From positions 1-64,000 of the forward strand of contig CAZLWV010000020.1 in NCBI GenBank assembly GCA_964563135.1: 64,000 nucleotides of DNA, written 5' to 3'. The stretch is from JAAYAY01 sp964563135. Lineage in GTDB: Bacteria > Planctomycetota > Planctomycetia > Pirellulales > Thermoguttaceae. A model generated the notes under the pieces. That model worked only from the letters and a program-made list of their open reading frames with translations, did not search any database and was not told the origin of the DNA. The position numbers and the translations under genes are program-made. This document shows, piece after piece, positions 33,528-42,864 of the stretch (positions within the stretch are counted from its first letter, which is position 1; the number at the start of each line of letters is the position of its first letter).

Positions 33528-36500
33528 ATGAAAACGACATTCGCAGCGTTCTTTCTGTCTTTCCTTCTCTCCGTCTGTTCGTTGGCGGCGGAATTCCGTC
33601 CGGTCGCCGTAACAACCGACGCCGAGTGGTTTGCGGACCCGCCCGGCAAGTATGCGGCCGAGAAGATGATCGACGGCGACCTGGGCACGTATGCCTGCCT
33701 GCTCGACGATACGCGAACTGGCACAAGCACGGCCGTCTGGCCGCCCAAGGCAGCTCCACCCGTCACCGCCACCTTCGTATTGGACCTGGGGGCGGAACGA
33801 GCCGTTTCCGGCATACGGTTCGTGGCTCGCAACGCCTGGGTCTATGTGTTGGCCAAGAACGTGACCATCTCCGCCTGCGCCGACCCGCAGGGCCGCGATC
33901 AGCTCAGGCTGCTCGCCGAGAATTGGGAATTGCCCGCAACGTCCAACTCCAACTCGGCTTTCGTCGAGTGGCCCGCCATCACGACGCGATTCCTGAGCGT
34001 CCGGGTCAACGATTCCTATCAGAAGCGCTATCCCGGCCCGTGGATGCACGAGTCCCAGATTCCCTGGAGCCGCAAGCTGGGGCTCGCGACCGCCGGCGAC
34101 GGCAAGAACCTGAACATCCAGATTGCCGAAGTCGCCTGCTACGACAGCCGTCCCGCCGATTATCCCGTGAAGAACCCGCCCGGCGTCGCGCTGCCCCGTC
34201 ACCGCCTCGAGCGAGACTGGCTCTATCAGGATGTCGGGCTCGACATTGCCCGCATATTCACCTCCCAGCGCGGTGCCGAACAAGAGCATTCCCTCGTCCA
34301 GAAGGTCATGGNNNNNNNNNNNNNNNNNNNNNNNNNNNNNNNNNNNNNNNNNNNNNNNNNNTCCCCGATCAGCCCGGCGTGAAGATAAGCCCCTTCCAGA
34401 AGGTCATGGGACAGGTTCCCGAGGGAGATCCTGAACTCGACAGGCTGCGGGAGCGTCTGGATCAGCTTGTCCAACAGGAAGCTCCTGCAAACGATCCTCG
34501 TTGGCACACGCTGTATTTCGACGCCTGCGCCGCCCGTCGCAGGGCTCGCCTCCAGTCCGTCGGTGCACAGGCGGCCCAGTTCGTTTACGTGAAGCACTAC
34601 ATCTTCGGCTGCATGCAGGGCCTCGTCGGGAAATACGACATTCCCGACGAACAGATTCGCGACTACACTCCCGGTTTCAAGAAAGGGGGCCAGCTCTGCC
34701 TGGCGACCCTGGAGGACGACGGCAGTGTCGCCAATGAGGTGCTCCTGGAGAAACCCGACGGCGCGATCTGTTATCCCAACCTCTCGTGGGATGCTCGCAC
34801 TCTTGTCTTCTCCATGCGTGGCAGCTTCGATACCGACTCCTACTACCTCTACAAAATGGACATGGCAACCCGCCAGGTCACGCAGATCACCTTCCCCCTG
34901 CTGAAGGACGGCAAGCCGCTCCATATCGCCGACTGCGAGCCCACCTTCCTCCCCGATGGCCGCATCCTCTTCACCTCCACCCGCGACGTTCACATCAGCG
35001 ACTGCTGGTACCGCGCCGGTGGAAACATCTACTGTTGCGATTCCGACGGCCGCAATATCCGCCGCCTGACCTTCGACCAGCTCATGACCAACAACCCCCA
35101 GGTCCTCCAGGATGGCCGCGTCGTCTTCACCCGCTGGGAGTACAACGACCGCAGCGCGCTGTTCACCCATCCGCTGATCGCCATGAACCCTGACGGCACG
35201 GCTCAGACGGAGTACTACGGCAACAACAGCATGTTCCCCGCCGCGATCATCCACGCTCGTGGCATCCCGGGCTCGCACAAGACGATCGCCCTCATCGCGG
35301 GTCACCATTCCATCTACAAGGGAAAGCTCGGCTTGATCGACCGTTCTGGGGGCATCCAGGCTGGCAAGGGAATCGAATTCGTCAACACCACGCTCAATGG
35401 ACGCCCCGGTCGTGAGGCGGCCGATTTCGTCATCCCCGAGCCGCCTGATCCATCCAAACCTTACCTCGACCTGAAGATCGACGTCTTCGGGCAGTTCGGG
35501 CCCCAGTACTCCCATCCGTATGCGTTCGACGAAGAGAACTATCTTTGCTCCTTCTGCCCGGAGGGATACCTGCCTCCCTTCGGCCCCTTCAATCCTCCGC
35601 TCGGCGTTTATTACATGCAGCCCGACGGCACGCGTGAGCTGCTGGCCTTCGATGACTGGCAGAGTACCGGACAGGCGGTTCCCGTCATGTCGCGTACGCC
35701 GCCCCCGGTCCGCGCCTCGCTCGTGGACCCGCGCGACAACTACGGAATCTACACCGTGCAGGACGTCTATTCGGGACCGGGGCTTGCGGGTATCCCTCGC
35801 GGCACCGCCAAGAAGCTCCGTGTCGTCGCCCTGGAGTACCGCGTCGCCCGTATGGGCTACGGACAGAATGGGGGCGAGTGCGAAACCGGCCTCTGCCAGA
35901 CCCCGATCTCGCTCAACAGCGGCAGTTGGGACGTGAAACACGTCCTCGGCGAGGTCGATATCCAATCCGATGGAAGCTGCAGCTTCGAGGTCCCGGCACA
36001 CACTCCGGTCTACTTCCAGGTGCTTGATGCCAAAGGCTATACCATCCAGTCGATGCGGAGCTGGTCCACGCTCCAGAACGGCGAGCGTTTCTCCTGCATC
36101 GGCTGCCACGAGAACAAGATGGATGCCGGCGCACAACCCTCCACGGCCCAGAAGACCACGGTGGCGCTTTCCAAACCGGTTCAGAAACTCAAGCCCTTTG
36201 CCGGCAAGGAGCATCCGCTCATCGCACGGCTCGAGTCCCAGTCGTGGCTCGACAGCGTGGAGAACTACCTCGGCGTCAACGCCCCTCGTTCTCTCGACGC
36301 CACCGCAGCGGTCGACGGTTTCAGTTTCGTGCAGGAAGTTCAGCCCATCTTCGACCGGCACTGCGTGGAGTGCCACAACGCCGATCGAATCGCCGAAAGC
36401 CGGATCAGCCTGACCGGCGAGGTGGCCAGACCCGAGACCATCACGCTGATCGGGGCAGGGCAGGTCGACCCCAAGCGCGCCTACACCCAGTCCTATGTTG

Positions 36501-36889
36501 CCATCACCACCTCCGGAGACCCCGACAAGAATCCGTGGATGACCTGGCTCAAGCCCCGTAGCCGGGCCGTGATGCTCCCACCGTACCACACGGGCGCCTG
36601 CAAGAGCCGGATTATGGACTACCTGGAACCGGCCCATTACGGCGTCAAGGTCGGCGACAACGAAAAACGCACCTTCGCCTGCTGGCTCGACCTGCTCGTC
36701 CCCTTCTGCGGTTCCTACCCGCAGCACAATACCTGGACCGCCGCCGAAAAGGCCGAGTACAGCTACTTCCAGGAGAAACGCCGAGCCTACGCCGCCGCGG
36801 AACTCGAAACGCTCCGCCAGGCGTGGAACCCTTCAGCGGCCGTCCCTGAACGACCTCTTGAAACGAGTTCGAGCCAAGCCCGCAACTAG
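33528..36889 (+). CDS. HzsA-related exported di-haem cytochrome with propeller domain (interrupted by N gap)
   Basis: Signal peptide from the ATG at 33528, then a discoidin-like sandwich (about residues 25-215; AAEKMIDGDLGTYACLLDD) and, after the gap, a helical segment (PANDPRWHTLYFDACAARR) and PD40/propeller repeats (FPDG, LPDGRILFTSTRD). The C-terminal part carries two c-haem motifs, CIGCHE and CVECHN (FDRHCVECHNADRIAESRISLTG). The layout matches the hydrazine-synthase alpha-related proteins common in non-anammox planctomycetes. Their substrate is unknown. A 50-N gap changes frame, but a 15-base duplicate on both sides (34297-34311, 34395-34409) restores one frame when merged. First gene of a plus-strand run to 45810. 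Confidence 0.78.
34312..34361. other. Assembly gap (50 N), probably spurious
   Basis: The gap is preceded by TCCAGAAGGTCATGG (34297-34311), and the same 15 bases recur at 34395-34409 after 33 odd bases (34362-34394). Joining the copies gives an uninterrupted in-frame QKVMGQVPEGDPEL. Confidence 0.8.
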
Positions 36890-37066
36890 CTCCGGACTGC
36901 ACGGCGCGACCACGGGACAGCCAAAACATAAGTGACAGTGCCCCCGGCACTTGGCCAACCCGGAGTGCCCTTGGCGACTGACCTGACCGTTGTTGTTCCC
37001 TCCGCCAGCGAGTATCTTCTCCTGGAGCGAAAAGCCACCGTTCAGTTGCCACTCTGGAGAAAACCG

Positions 37067-38206
37067 ATGACGCTCTCCCTCCGCTGGATCCTGCCCGTTT
37101 CTGCCGCTGTTCTTCTGGTTCTTGGCACACACGCCGACGCCCGTGAGCGATGGCCCGCCGAGGAAGCCAACGCGTGGTATGCGAGGCAGCCGTGGCTCGT
37201 GGGCTGCAATTTCTCGCCCAGCACGGCCATCAATCAACTGGAAATGTGGCAGGCCGACACTTTCGATCCGGAAACGATCGACCGGGAACTGGGCTGGGCC
37301 GCGGACATCGGTTTCACAAGCGTGCGAGTGTTTCTCCACAACCTTCTCTGGGAGCAGGACCGGGAAGGATTGCTGACCCGGCTCGACAAGTTCCTCGAGA
37401 TCGCCGACAAGCACGGCATTGGCGTGATGCTGGTTCCGCTGGACGGGGTCTGGGACCCCCGTCCCAAGGCAGGCAAGCAGCGTGAGCCTCGTCCCCACGT
37501 CCACAATTCGGGGTGGCTCCAGGCGCCGGGGGCCGAGATCCTGCGCGATCCGGCTCGGCACGACGAACTGAAACCCTACATTGTGGGCTTGATCGAGCAT
37601 TGCCGCGGCGACAAACGGGTCCAGGCGTGGGACCTGTTCAACGAGGCCGACAATCCCAACCGCAATTCCTACGGCGCCGAGGGTCTCAAAACGGAGCTGC
37701 CCGAGGACCTCAAGGTAGAGATGGCAACGCGACTGATGGCCAGACTGTTCGTCTGGGCGCGGGAGGCAGGCGCAACCCAGCCGCTCACGGCCGGGCTGTG
37801 GCGCGACGACTGGTCGAGCGACGACCGTCTCAGTCCTTTCAACAAGCTCCTGCTCGACGAGTCGGACGTGATCAGCTTCCACTGCTACGGGCCGCCGCAG
37901 AACATGAAAGATCGCGTCGCCGAACTGCGACGATTCGGCCGGCCGCTGTTGTGCACCGAGTACATGTCGCGAGGCAGCGGCAGCACCTTTGATCCGATCA
38001 TGGGCGATCTGAAAGAACAAAAGGTAGCGGCCTACAACTGGGGGCTTGTCGACGGCAAAACGCAGACCGCCTATCCCTGGGAAACCTGGCAGAAGCCGTA
38101 CACCGCCAAGCCGGATCTCTGGTTCCACGAGATCTTCTGGGCCGACGGCCGTCCCTACGATGCCAAGGAAGTCCAGTACATCAAGAGTGTGACCGGGAAG
38201 AAGTAG
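37067..38206 (+). CDS. Exported clan GH-A glycoside hydrolase (cellulase-like)
   Basis: 379 residues from the ATG at 37067 (GGAG upstream). Signal peptide to about HADA. The barrel shows GCNFSPSTAINQLEMW, IGFTSVRVFLHN, WDLFNEADNPN (acid/base E193) and RPLLCTEYMSRG (nucleophile E298), the strand-4 and strand-7 glutamates of GH-A retaining glycosidases. It fits the short cellulase/mannanase-like planctomycete group, often automatically called beta-xylanase, but the substrate is not assignable. It lies between the HzsA-related and DUF4838 genes, same strand. Confidence 0.82.
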   Translation: MTLSLRWILPVSAAVLLVLGTHADARERWPAEEANAWYARQPWLVGCNFSPSTAINQLEMWQADTFDPETIDRELGWAADIGFTSVRVFLHNLLWEQDREGLLTRLDKFLEIADKHGIGVMLVPLDGVWDPRPKAGKQREPRPHVHNSGWLQAPGAEILRDPARHDELKPYIVGLIEHCRGDKRVQAWDLFNEADNPNRNSYGAEGLKTELPEDLKVEMATRLMARLFVWAREAGATQPLTAGLWRDDWSSDDRLSPFNKLLLDESDVISFHCYGPPQNMKDRVAELRRFGRPLLCTEYMSRGSGSTFDPIMGDLKEQKVAAYNWGLVDGKTQTAYPWETWQKPYTAKPDLWFHEIFWADGRPYDAKEVQYIKSVTGKK

Positions 38207-38319
38207 GCGCTAGTCCGTCCCCGAAGTCACCAGACATCGGAACGTCCTCGCTACGCCCAGATCCTGCCGCATTCGGCTGCGGGATTCCAATCCTTTCCCG
38301 GATTTCGAGAGGTGGGGTC

Positions 38320-40290
38320 ATGACTCGTGTGCCCTTCGTTGTGACTGCCTTTCTCCTCATGGTTTTCGAGATCAACCACGCCTGCGGCGGGGAGCAACCC
38401 GCTAAAGCCAGCGTATCTCCCCTCACACTCGTCAAGGATGGCCAACCGGTCAGCATCATCGTCACGGGCACCCGTCCCAAGGAGCCTCAAGTCCGAGCGG
38501 CGGCCGAATTGCAGGAACACATTCGCCTGATGTCGGGTGCGAATCTGCCGATCCTCACGGAAGACGAGTTGCCCCCCGATGCACCGAAGACAATGATCCT
38601 CGTCGGGCAGAGCAACCTGGCGAAAGCCCGGGGCGTGGATACATCGTCTCTCGAACCGGAAACGTTCCTCGTCAAAACGGTCGATACCACGTTGATCCTC
38701 GCCGGCGAGGACGGTGGGAGCAAGGAGAACACTCGCCGGGGGACTCTCTGGGCCGTCTACGATTTCCTCCAGGATCGGCTCGGCTGCCGCTGGATCTGGC
38801 CGGGCGACATCGGCCGCGTCGTGCCTCGCCGTGCAACGATTGAGGTGGGCAGGCTCGATATCCAGGAAACGCCGGCAGTCAAGATCCGCGGGTTTCGCAT
38901 GACGACCCAGGAGAAGCACAAGGTGGCCTACGAGGAAGAAGGTCTGGGCCGCTGGCTCGAGTTTGGGAAGGTCTACGACCGGGTTTCGCAGGATGAGCGC
39001 CTGTGGCTGGATCGGATGCGGATGGGCCGCTCGTTCAAGCTCTCCTACGGCCACGCCTTCACCGACTGGTGGGAGAAGTACAGGGAAACCGACCCCGAGA
39101 TCTTCGCCCTTCAGCCGGACGGAGAACATCGGCCGCGGAAGAAGGATCGGCCCGATTTCGTGAAGATGTGTGTCTCCAACCCGCGGCTGTGGGAGCTGCA
39201 GCTCGAACCGATCCAGAAATACGCCGCCCAAGGGGCCTCGGGCCTCTGGCTCAACACCTGCGAGAACGACGGCAGTGGTGGATTCTGCACCTGCCCGGCC
39301 TGTCGTGCCTGGGACACCGACCCCAACACCGTCGGGCCGGTGCCGGCCGTGGAAGACGGGTCCAACGTAGATGCGGACGGTTCGTCCGGCGGTGACGGGC
39401 TTCCGGAAAGCCTCTCCGATCGCTATGCCCGTTGGTACAATGAACTGGCCCGGCGTGCCCGCCACTACGACCCGCAGGCTCGAGTGGTTGCTTATGCCTA
39501 CAGCCGATACCGTTCGCCCCCGACGAAAATCGACCATATCGAGCCCAACGTCTGGGTCGGCTACGTGGGATTCAATGCCTATCCGCGGCCGGAAGACTAT
39601 CGAAAGACGTCCCTCGAGGAGTGGTTTGGCTGGTCGCGGCTGGGGGCGACCGTGTTCCTGCGGTCGAATTCGCTCTTCTACTGCGGCGAAGGCGCCCCGT
39701 GGGTGGTCAGCCGACAGATGGCCGAAGACACGAAGTTCCAAGTGCAGAACGGTCTGCGGGCAGCCGACTACGACTGCCTGCAGGGCTACTGGGCGACAAC
39801 CGGGCCGAGCTACTACGTGCTCGCCCGCCTGCTCTGGGACACCGGCGCCGCCCCGGAGCAATTGCTCGCCGAGTTCTACGATGCGTTTGGCCCCATGAAC
39901 GGGGTGGTCCAAGAGTATTTCAACTATTGGGAAGATTTTACCGTTGCCCTGGGCAACAATCCCGAGTTTTTCGCCCTCAACAGGACTGAGAAGTTGCAGG
40001 CTTATCCCAAGTTCTACACGAAAGTGGTGCTGGCAGAGTCTCAGGCCATTCTCGACAAAGCCCAGCCGATCTTGCCCACGGCAACCGACGAGGAACGAGA
40101 ACGGTTCCGCAATGTCGAACTTGGCCTCGAGCACGGGCGGCTGCTGGTTGCGGCCCTTGCAGACGGCAAGGTCAGCAACGGGCCGGAAGGCGAAGCCCTG
40201 TTTGCCCTCCGCCGCCAGTTTGCGCCGCGCAATGTAATCAATGTCTACTGGACAACATCAAAAGAGAAACGCTATCGGGTGTTTGAATGA
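38320..40290 (+). CDS. Exported DUF4838 protein (alpha-glucuronidase/GH20-like)
   Basis: 656 residues with a signal peptide. The N-terminal alpha/beta region (AAAELQEHIRLMSGANLPIL, MILVGQSNLA, GTLWAVYDFLQDRLGCRWIWPGD) resembles the N-terminal domain of GH67 and GH20. The central DUF4838 barrel has WLNTCENDGSGGFCTCPACR and SDRYARWYNELARRAR. It is likely a carbohydrate-active enzyme; activity has not been shown from sequence. The stop overlaps an alternative ATG of the next frame (ATGA at 40287-40290). Confidence 0.78.
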   Translation: MTRVPFVVTAFLLMVFEINHACGGEQPAKASVSPLTLVKDGQPVSIIVTGTRPKEPQVRAAAELQEHIRLMSGANLPILTEDELPPDAPKTMILVGQSNLAKARGVDTSSLEPETFLVKTVDTTLILAGEDGGSKENTRRGTLWAVYDFLQDRLGCRWIWPGDIGRVVPRRATIEVGRLDIQETPAVKIRGFRMTTQEKHKVAYEEEGLGRWLEFGKVYDRVSQDERLWLDRMRMGRSFKLSYGHAFTDWWEKYRETDPEIFALQPDGEHRPRKKDRPDFVKMCVSNPRLWELQLEPIQKYAAQGASGLWLNTCENDGSGGFCTCPACRAWDTDPNTVGPVPAVEDGSNVDADGSSGGDGLPESLSDRYARWYNELARRARHYDPQARVVAYAYSRYRSPPTKIDHIEPNVWVGYVGFNAYPRPEDYRKTSLEEWFGWSRLGATVFLRSNSLFYCGEGAPWVVSRQMAEDTKFQVQNGLRAADYDCLQGYWATTGPSYYVLARLLWDTGAAPEQLLAEFYDAFGPMNGVVQEYFNYWEDFTVALGNNPEFFALNRTEKLQAYPKFYTKVVLAESQAILDKAQPILPTATDEERERFRNVELGLEHGRLLVAALADGKVSNGPEGEALFALRRQFAPRNVINVYWTTSKEKRYRVFE

Positions 40291-40373
40291 GTGTGCCTCT
40301 GGTCAGACACCGCGACGTCCCTGAGCTTCGAATCCAACGGTCCCTCGCAGGGTGTACCAAGGAGACCTCTGTG

Positions 40374-42407
40374 ATGACATGGTCTCGGATGTTGATCGCA
40401 CTGGCCCTTGTCTTGCTGCTGGCGGCGGGCTTGCCGACCGGCACCGCGGCGGCAGCAACGCCTCCGTTGGACTCACCGTCGCTCGGCTGCCTGGGGCTCG
40501 GACCGTCGATGGATGTTGAGTTCCAGAACGGTGTCCTCTACGCCATCGGAGAGGGCACGCTCCGGGTGGTCGAGGTATCCGATCCGGCCAGGCCAATCGT
40601 CCGGGGTACGATCGACGGCCTCGGCCGCGTTCGCCAGCTCTGTGTCGATGGCTCAGTCGCCTACGTGACTTCGCGTGAAGACGGGTTGTATCTTGTCGAC
40701 GTCTCTTCGCCCGAGAAGATGCGGATCCTTGCCCACTACGACACGATCGAACTGGCCACGGGCATCGCCGTTTCGGGCAGTGTGGCTTTCGTCGCCTGCC
40801 GCACTGCCGGCGTGGAACTCGTCGACGTGCGGACGCCCGAAAAACCTGCGCACCTGAGCACGGTTCGCACGGGCGAAGCCCAGTCGATCTGCGTCCGCAA
40901 TGGTCTCCTCTATGTGGGCGTTTGGGGCTCGGCGGAACTGGTGATCTGCGATGTCTCCAATCCCCACCAACCGGCCGTGCTGTCCCGTTCACCACTGGAC
41001 GGCTATGGCGACGGCGTCGACGTTCGCGGCAACTACTGCTATGTCGCCACCGGTCACCATGCCAAGAGCCTGCCCCATGCGAAGCCTGAAGACCCCGGTT
41101 ACGGGCGAGGCCATGGCATGGAGATCCTCGACATTTCCAGTCCGCAGAAGCCCACGTTCGTCGGACGAGTCAAGTTTCCCCCCTTCTACCGGCTCGGCAT
41201 GGACATGTGGGACGTGAAGGTCACCGATCGCTGCGCCTTCGTGGCCGATACCCACAACGGAGCCTTCGTCGTCGACATTGCCGATCCAGCCAACCCACGC
41301 ACAATCGCCCATCACAGGCTGCCCTTCATGACCGGCCACAAAGACACCAGCCCTGCCGCCGGCCTCGCCCTCGGTCGTGGCACCGTGTTCGTCGCTGGTG
41401 CCTGGTCCGACGTGCACACGTTCCCCTGGGATATGTCTTCCACGGGGCAGCAGGCCGAGAAGGATACCCCGTTGACCGTCGGCCCATCCCCCTCGCTCAC
41501 TGCCGATCCCCGTTTCCGCACGTACACCCCGCCCGGACAGGTCCATGCGGTCGACTTCGACGATGAGGTTGCCTTCGTGGCCTGTGGTAACGCCGGTCTG
41601 CACTCGATCGAGATTTCGCCGCACATCCGCCCCTTGGCAACCCGGCCGACGGACGGTTTTGCGCTCGGTGTCGCCGCGAGCGGAGGCCGAGTGTATGTGG
41701 CGGAAGGCGAAGGAGGGCTCTCGATCTGGAACCACCGTGGTGCAGGGCAGCTCGAGCCCCTCGGACGCTATCGCGTCCCGGGCGATTCGGTCCGCCAGGT
41801 GGTGGTTGCCGGCAAATACGCCCTGCTCCACGTCGGTCCGGGGACGCTCCACATCGTCGACGTGAGCGAGCCCAGCGAGCCGTCCCTCGCACTGAAAGAC
41901 TCGCGGCTGGGCCTCTTCTACTACAACCCCATTTCCCCTGGGCTGTTGGACAACCGATACGCGTGCTGCCACTGGCATGTGACGGGCCTTTATTGGTATG
42001 ACCTGACGGGCGAGTTGCCTCGATGGACCGGCCACAATTATCCGTTCCGCATCGATTCCCGAAACGGCGCCGCCTTCCTGGGCGAGCGGGCCTTGGTAAC
42101 CTGCCGCGGTGGCTACACGCTCATGTCCGTCGAAGAACAACGCTCCCTCGACAAGCTCGACATCCGCCGCATCCCCGGCCAGATCTTCCACGGCAAACCC
42201 ACCATGGCCGGCGACCGGCTCTACGTCTCCGACCGATACACGGGCGTGGTGACCGAGATCGACATCGGCAATCTTGAGAAACCGCAGTTCGTCGATCGCC
42301 TCGAACTCAAAGAACACCCCGGCCTCATCGTCGTTCACAACGGCATTCCCATCATTCCCGCCGGTTACCAGGGCCTGTTGGTCTGGGACAAGTGTGGCGC
42401 TCGCTGA
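40374..42407 (+). CDS. Exported LVIVD-repeat beta-propeller protein
   Basis: 677 residues from the ATG at 40374, chosen for AAGGAG (40359-40364) and a clean signal peptide (MTWSRMLIALALVLLLAAGL). An upstream in-frame ATG at 40287 overlaps the preceding stop but would bury the signal peptide. Many LVIVD-type repeats are visible, for example GLYLVDVSSPEKM, GVELVDVRTPEKP, AELVICDVSNPHQP, AFVVDIADPANP and LHIVDVSEPSEP. These propellers are surface or periplasmic binding proteins of unknown ligand. It lies in the plus-strand run of carbohydrate genes. Confidence 0.8.
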   Translation: MTWSRMLIALALVLLLAAGLPTGTAAAATPPLDSPSLGCLGLGPSMDVEFQNGVLYAIGEGTLRVVEVSDPARPIVRGTIDGLGRVRQLCVDGSVAYVTSREDGLYLVDVSSPEKMRILAHYDTIELATGIAVSGSVAFVACRTAGVELVDVRTPEKPAHLSTVRTGEAQSICVRNGLLYVGVWGSAELVICDVSNPHQPAVLSRSPLDGYGDGVDVRGNYCYVATGHHAKSLPHAKPEDPGYGRGHGMEILDISSPQKPTFVGRVKFPPFYRLGMDMWDVKVTDRCAFVADTHNGAFVVDIADPANPRTIAHHRLPFMTGHKDTSPAAGLALGRGTVFVAGAWSDVHTFPWDMSSTGQQAEKDTPLTVGPSPSLTADPRFRTYTPPGQVHAVDFDDEVAFVACGNAGLHSIEISPHIRPLATRPTDGFALGVAASGGRVYVAEGEGGLSIWNHRGAGQLEPLGRYRVPGDSVRQVVVAGKYALLHVGPGTLHIVDVSEPSEPSLALKDSRLGLFYYNPISPGLLDNRYACCHWHVTGLYWYDLTGELPRWTGHNYPFRIDSRNGAAFLGERALVTCRGGYTLMSVEEQRSLDKLDIRRIPGQIFHGKPTMAGDRLYVSDRYTGVVTEIDIGNLEKPQFVDRLELKEHPGLIVVHNGIPIIPAGYQGLLVWDKCGAR

Positions 42408-42864
42408 GGACATCGTGTGAGTTGTTTGATGCCCATCCGAAGGCGTCGGCCATGACTGCGCCTACATCATTCTCGGTTGAACGAGGAGGAAAACCGAAAG
42501 ACGCTGCAAATTGCGTTCGATTTCGCCGATTCCCGCAACACCTGACCTTCCTCTGTTCCCTCTGTGCCCTCCTGTTCAAACCAGCCCCTTCATTCCCCTC
42601 TGCACCAGCCACTTCCATGATCACTCCCCTCAAGATCCCGCCCGGATGGCCCGACGACTTCCCCGACTCGCGAAGAGACGTCCTCACAGCTCACCCATTC
42701 CTGGGCTGGGTGGCCGACCCGTTCCTCAAGCCCGATTTCTTCGAGGGTGACCGCAGCATCCTTGACTTGGTGCGTTTTATTGACGAAAACAGAGGGCGCC
42801 GCAGATCGGCCTGACTGATCCTTCTTCAACACGTCACTTTTCTGCACCCGGGGAGCTGATTCCA
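42408..42864. other. Intergenic region with a possible small gene
   Basis: 457 bases between the LVIVD gene and GH172. A pyrimidine-rich tract (CTTCCTCTGTTCCCTCTGTG, about 42549-42568) resembles the CT repeats near the left end. It also contains the weak small frame listed separately. Confidence 0.55.
42617..42814 (+). CDS. Possible small hypothetical protein
   Basis: 65 codons from the ATG at 42617, with strong G/C third positions like its neighbours and a protein-like HPFLGWVADPFLKPDFFEGD stretch. There is no clear binding site and I do not recognise a family. It may be a remnant of a longer gene, since it follows a CT-rich repeat tract, or a chance frame. Confidence 0.3.
   Translation: MITPLKIPPGWPDDFPDSRRDVLTAHPFLGWVADPFLKPDFFEGDRSILDLVRFIDENRGRRRSA

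Noticed and set aside
18852..34361. N runs treated as gene ends
   Set aside because: The frame resumes on the far side in all three genes, so they are gaps, not true gene boundaries.
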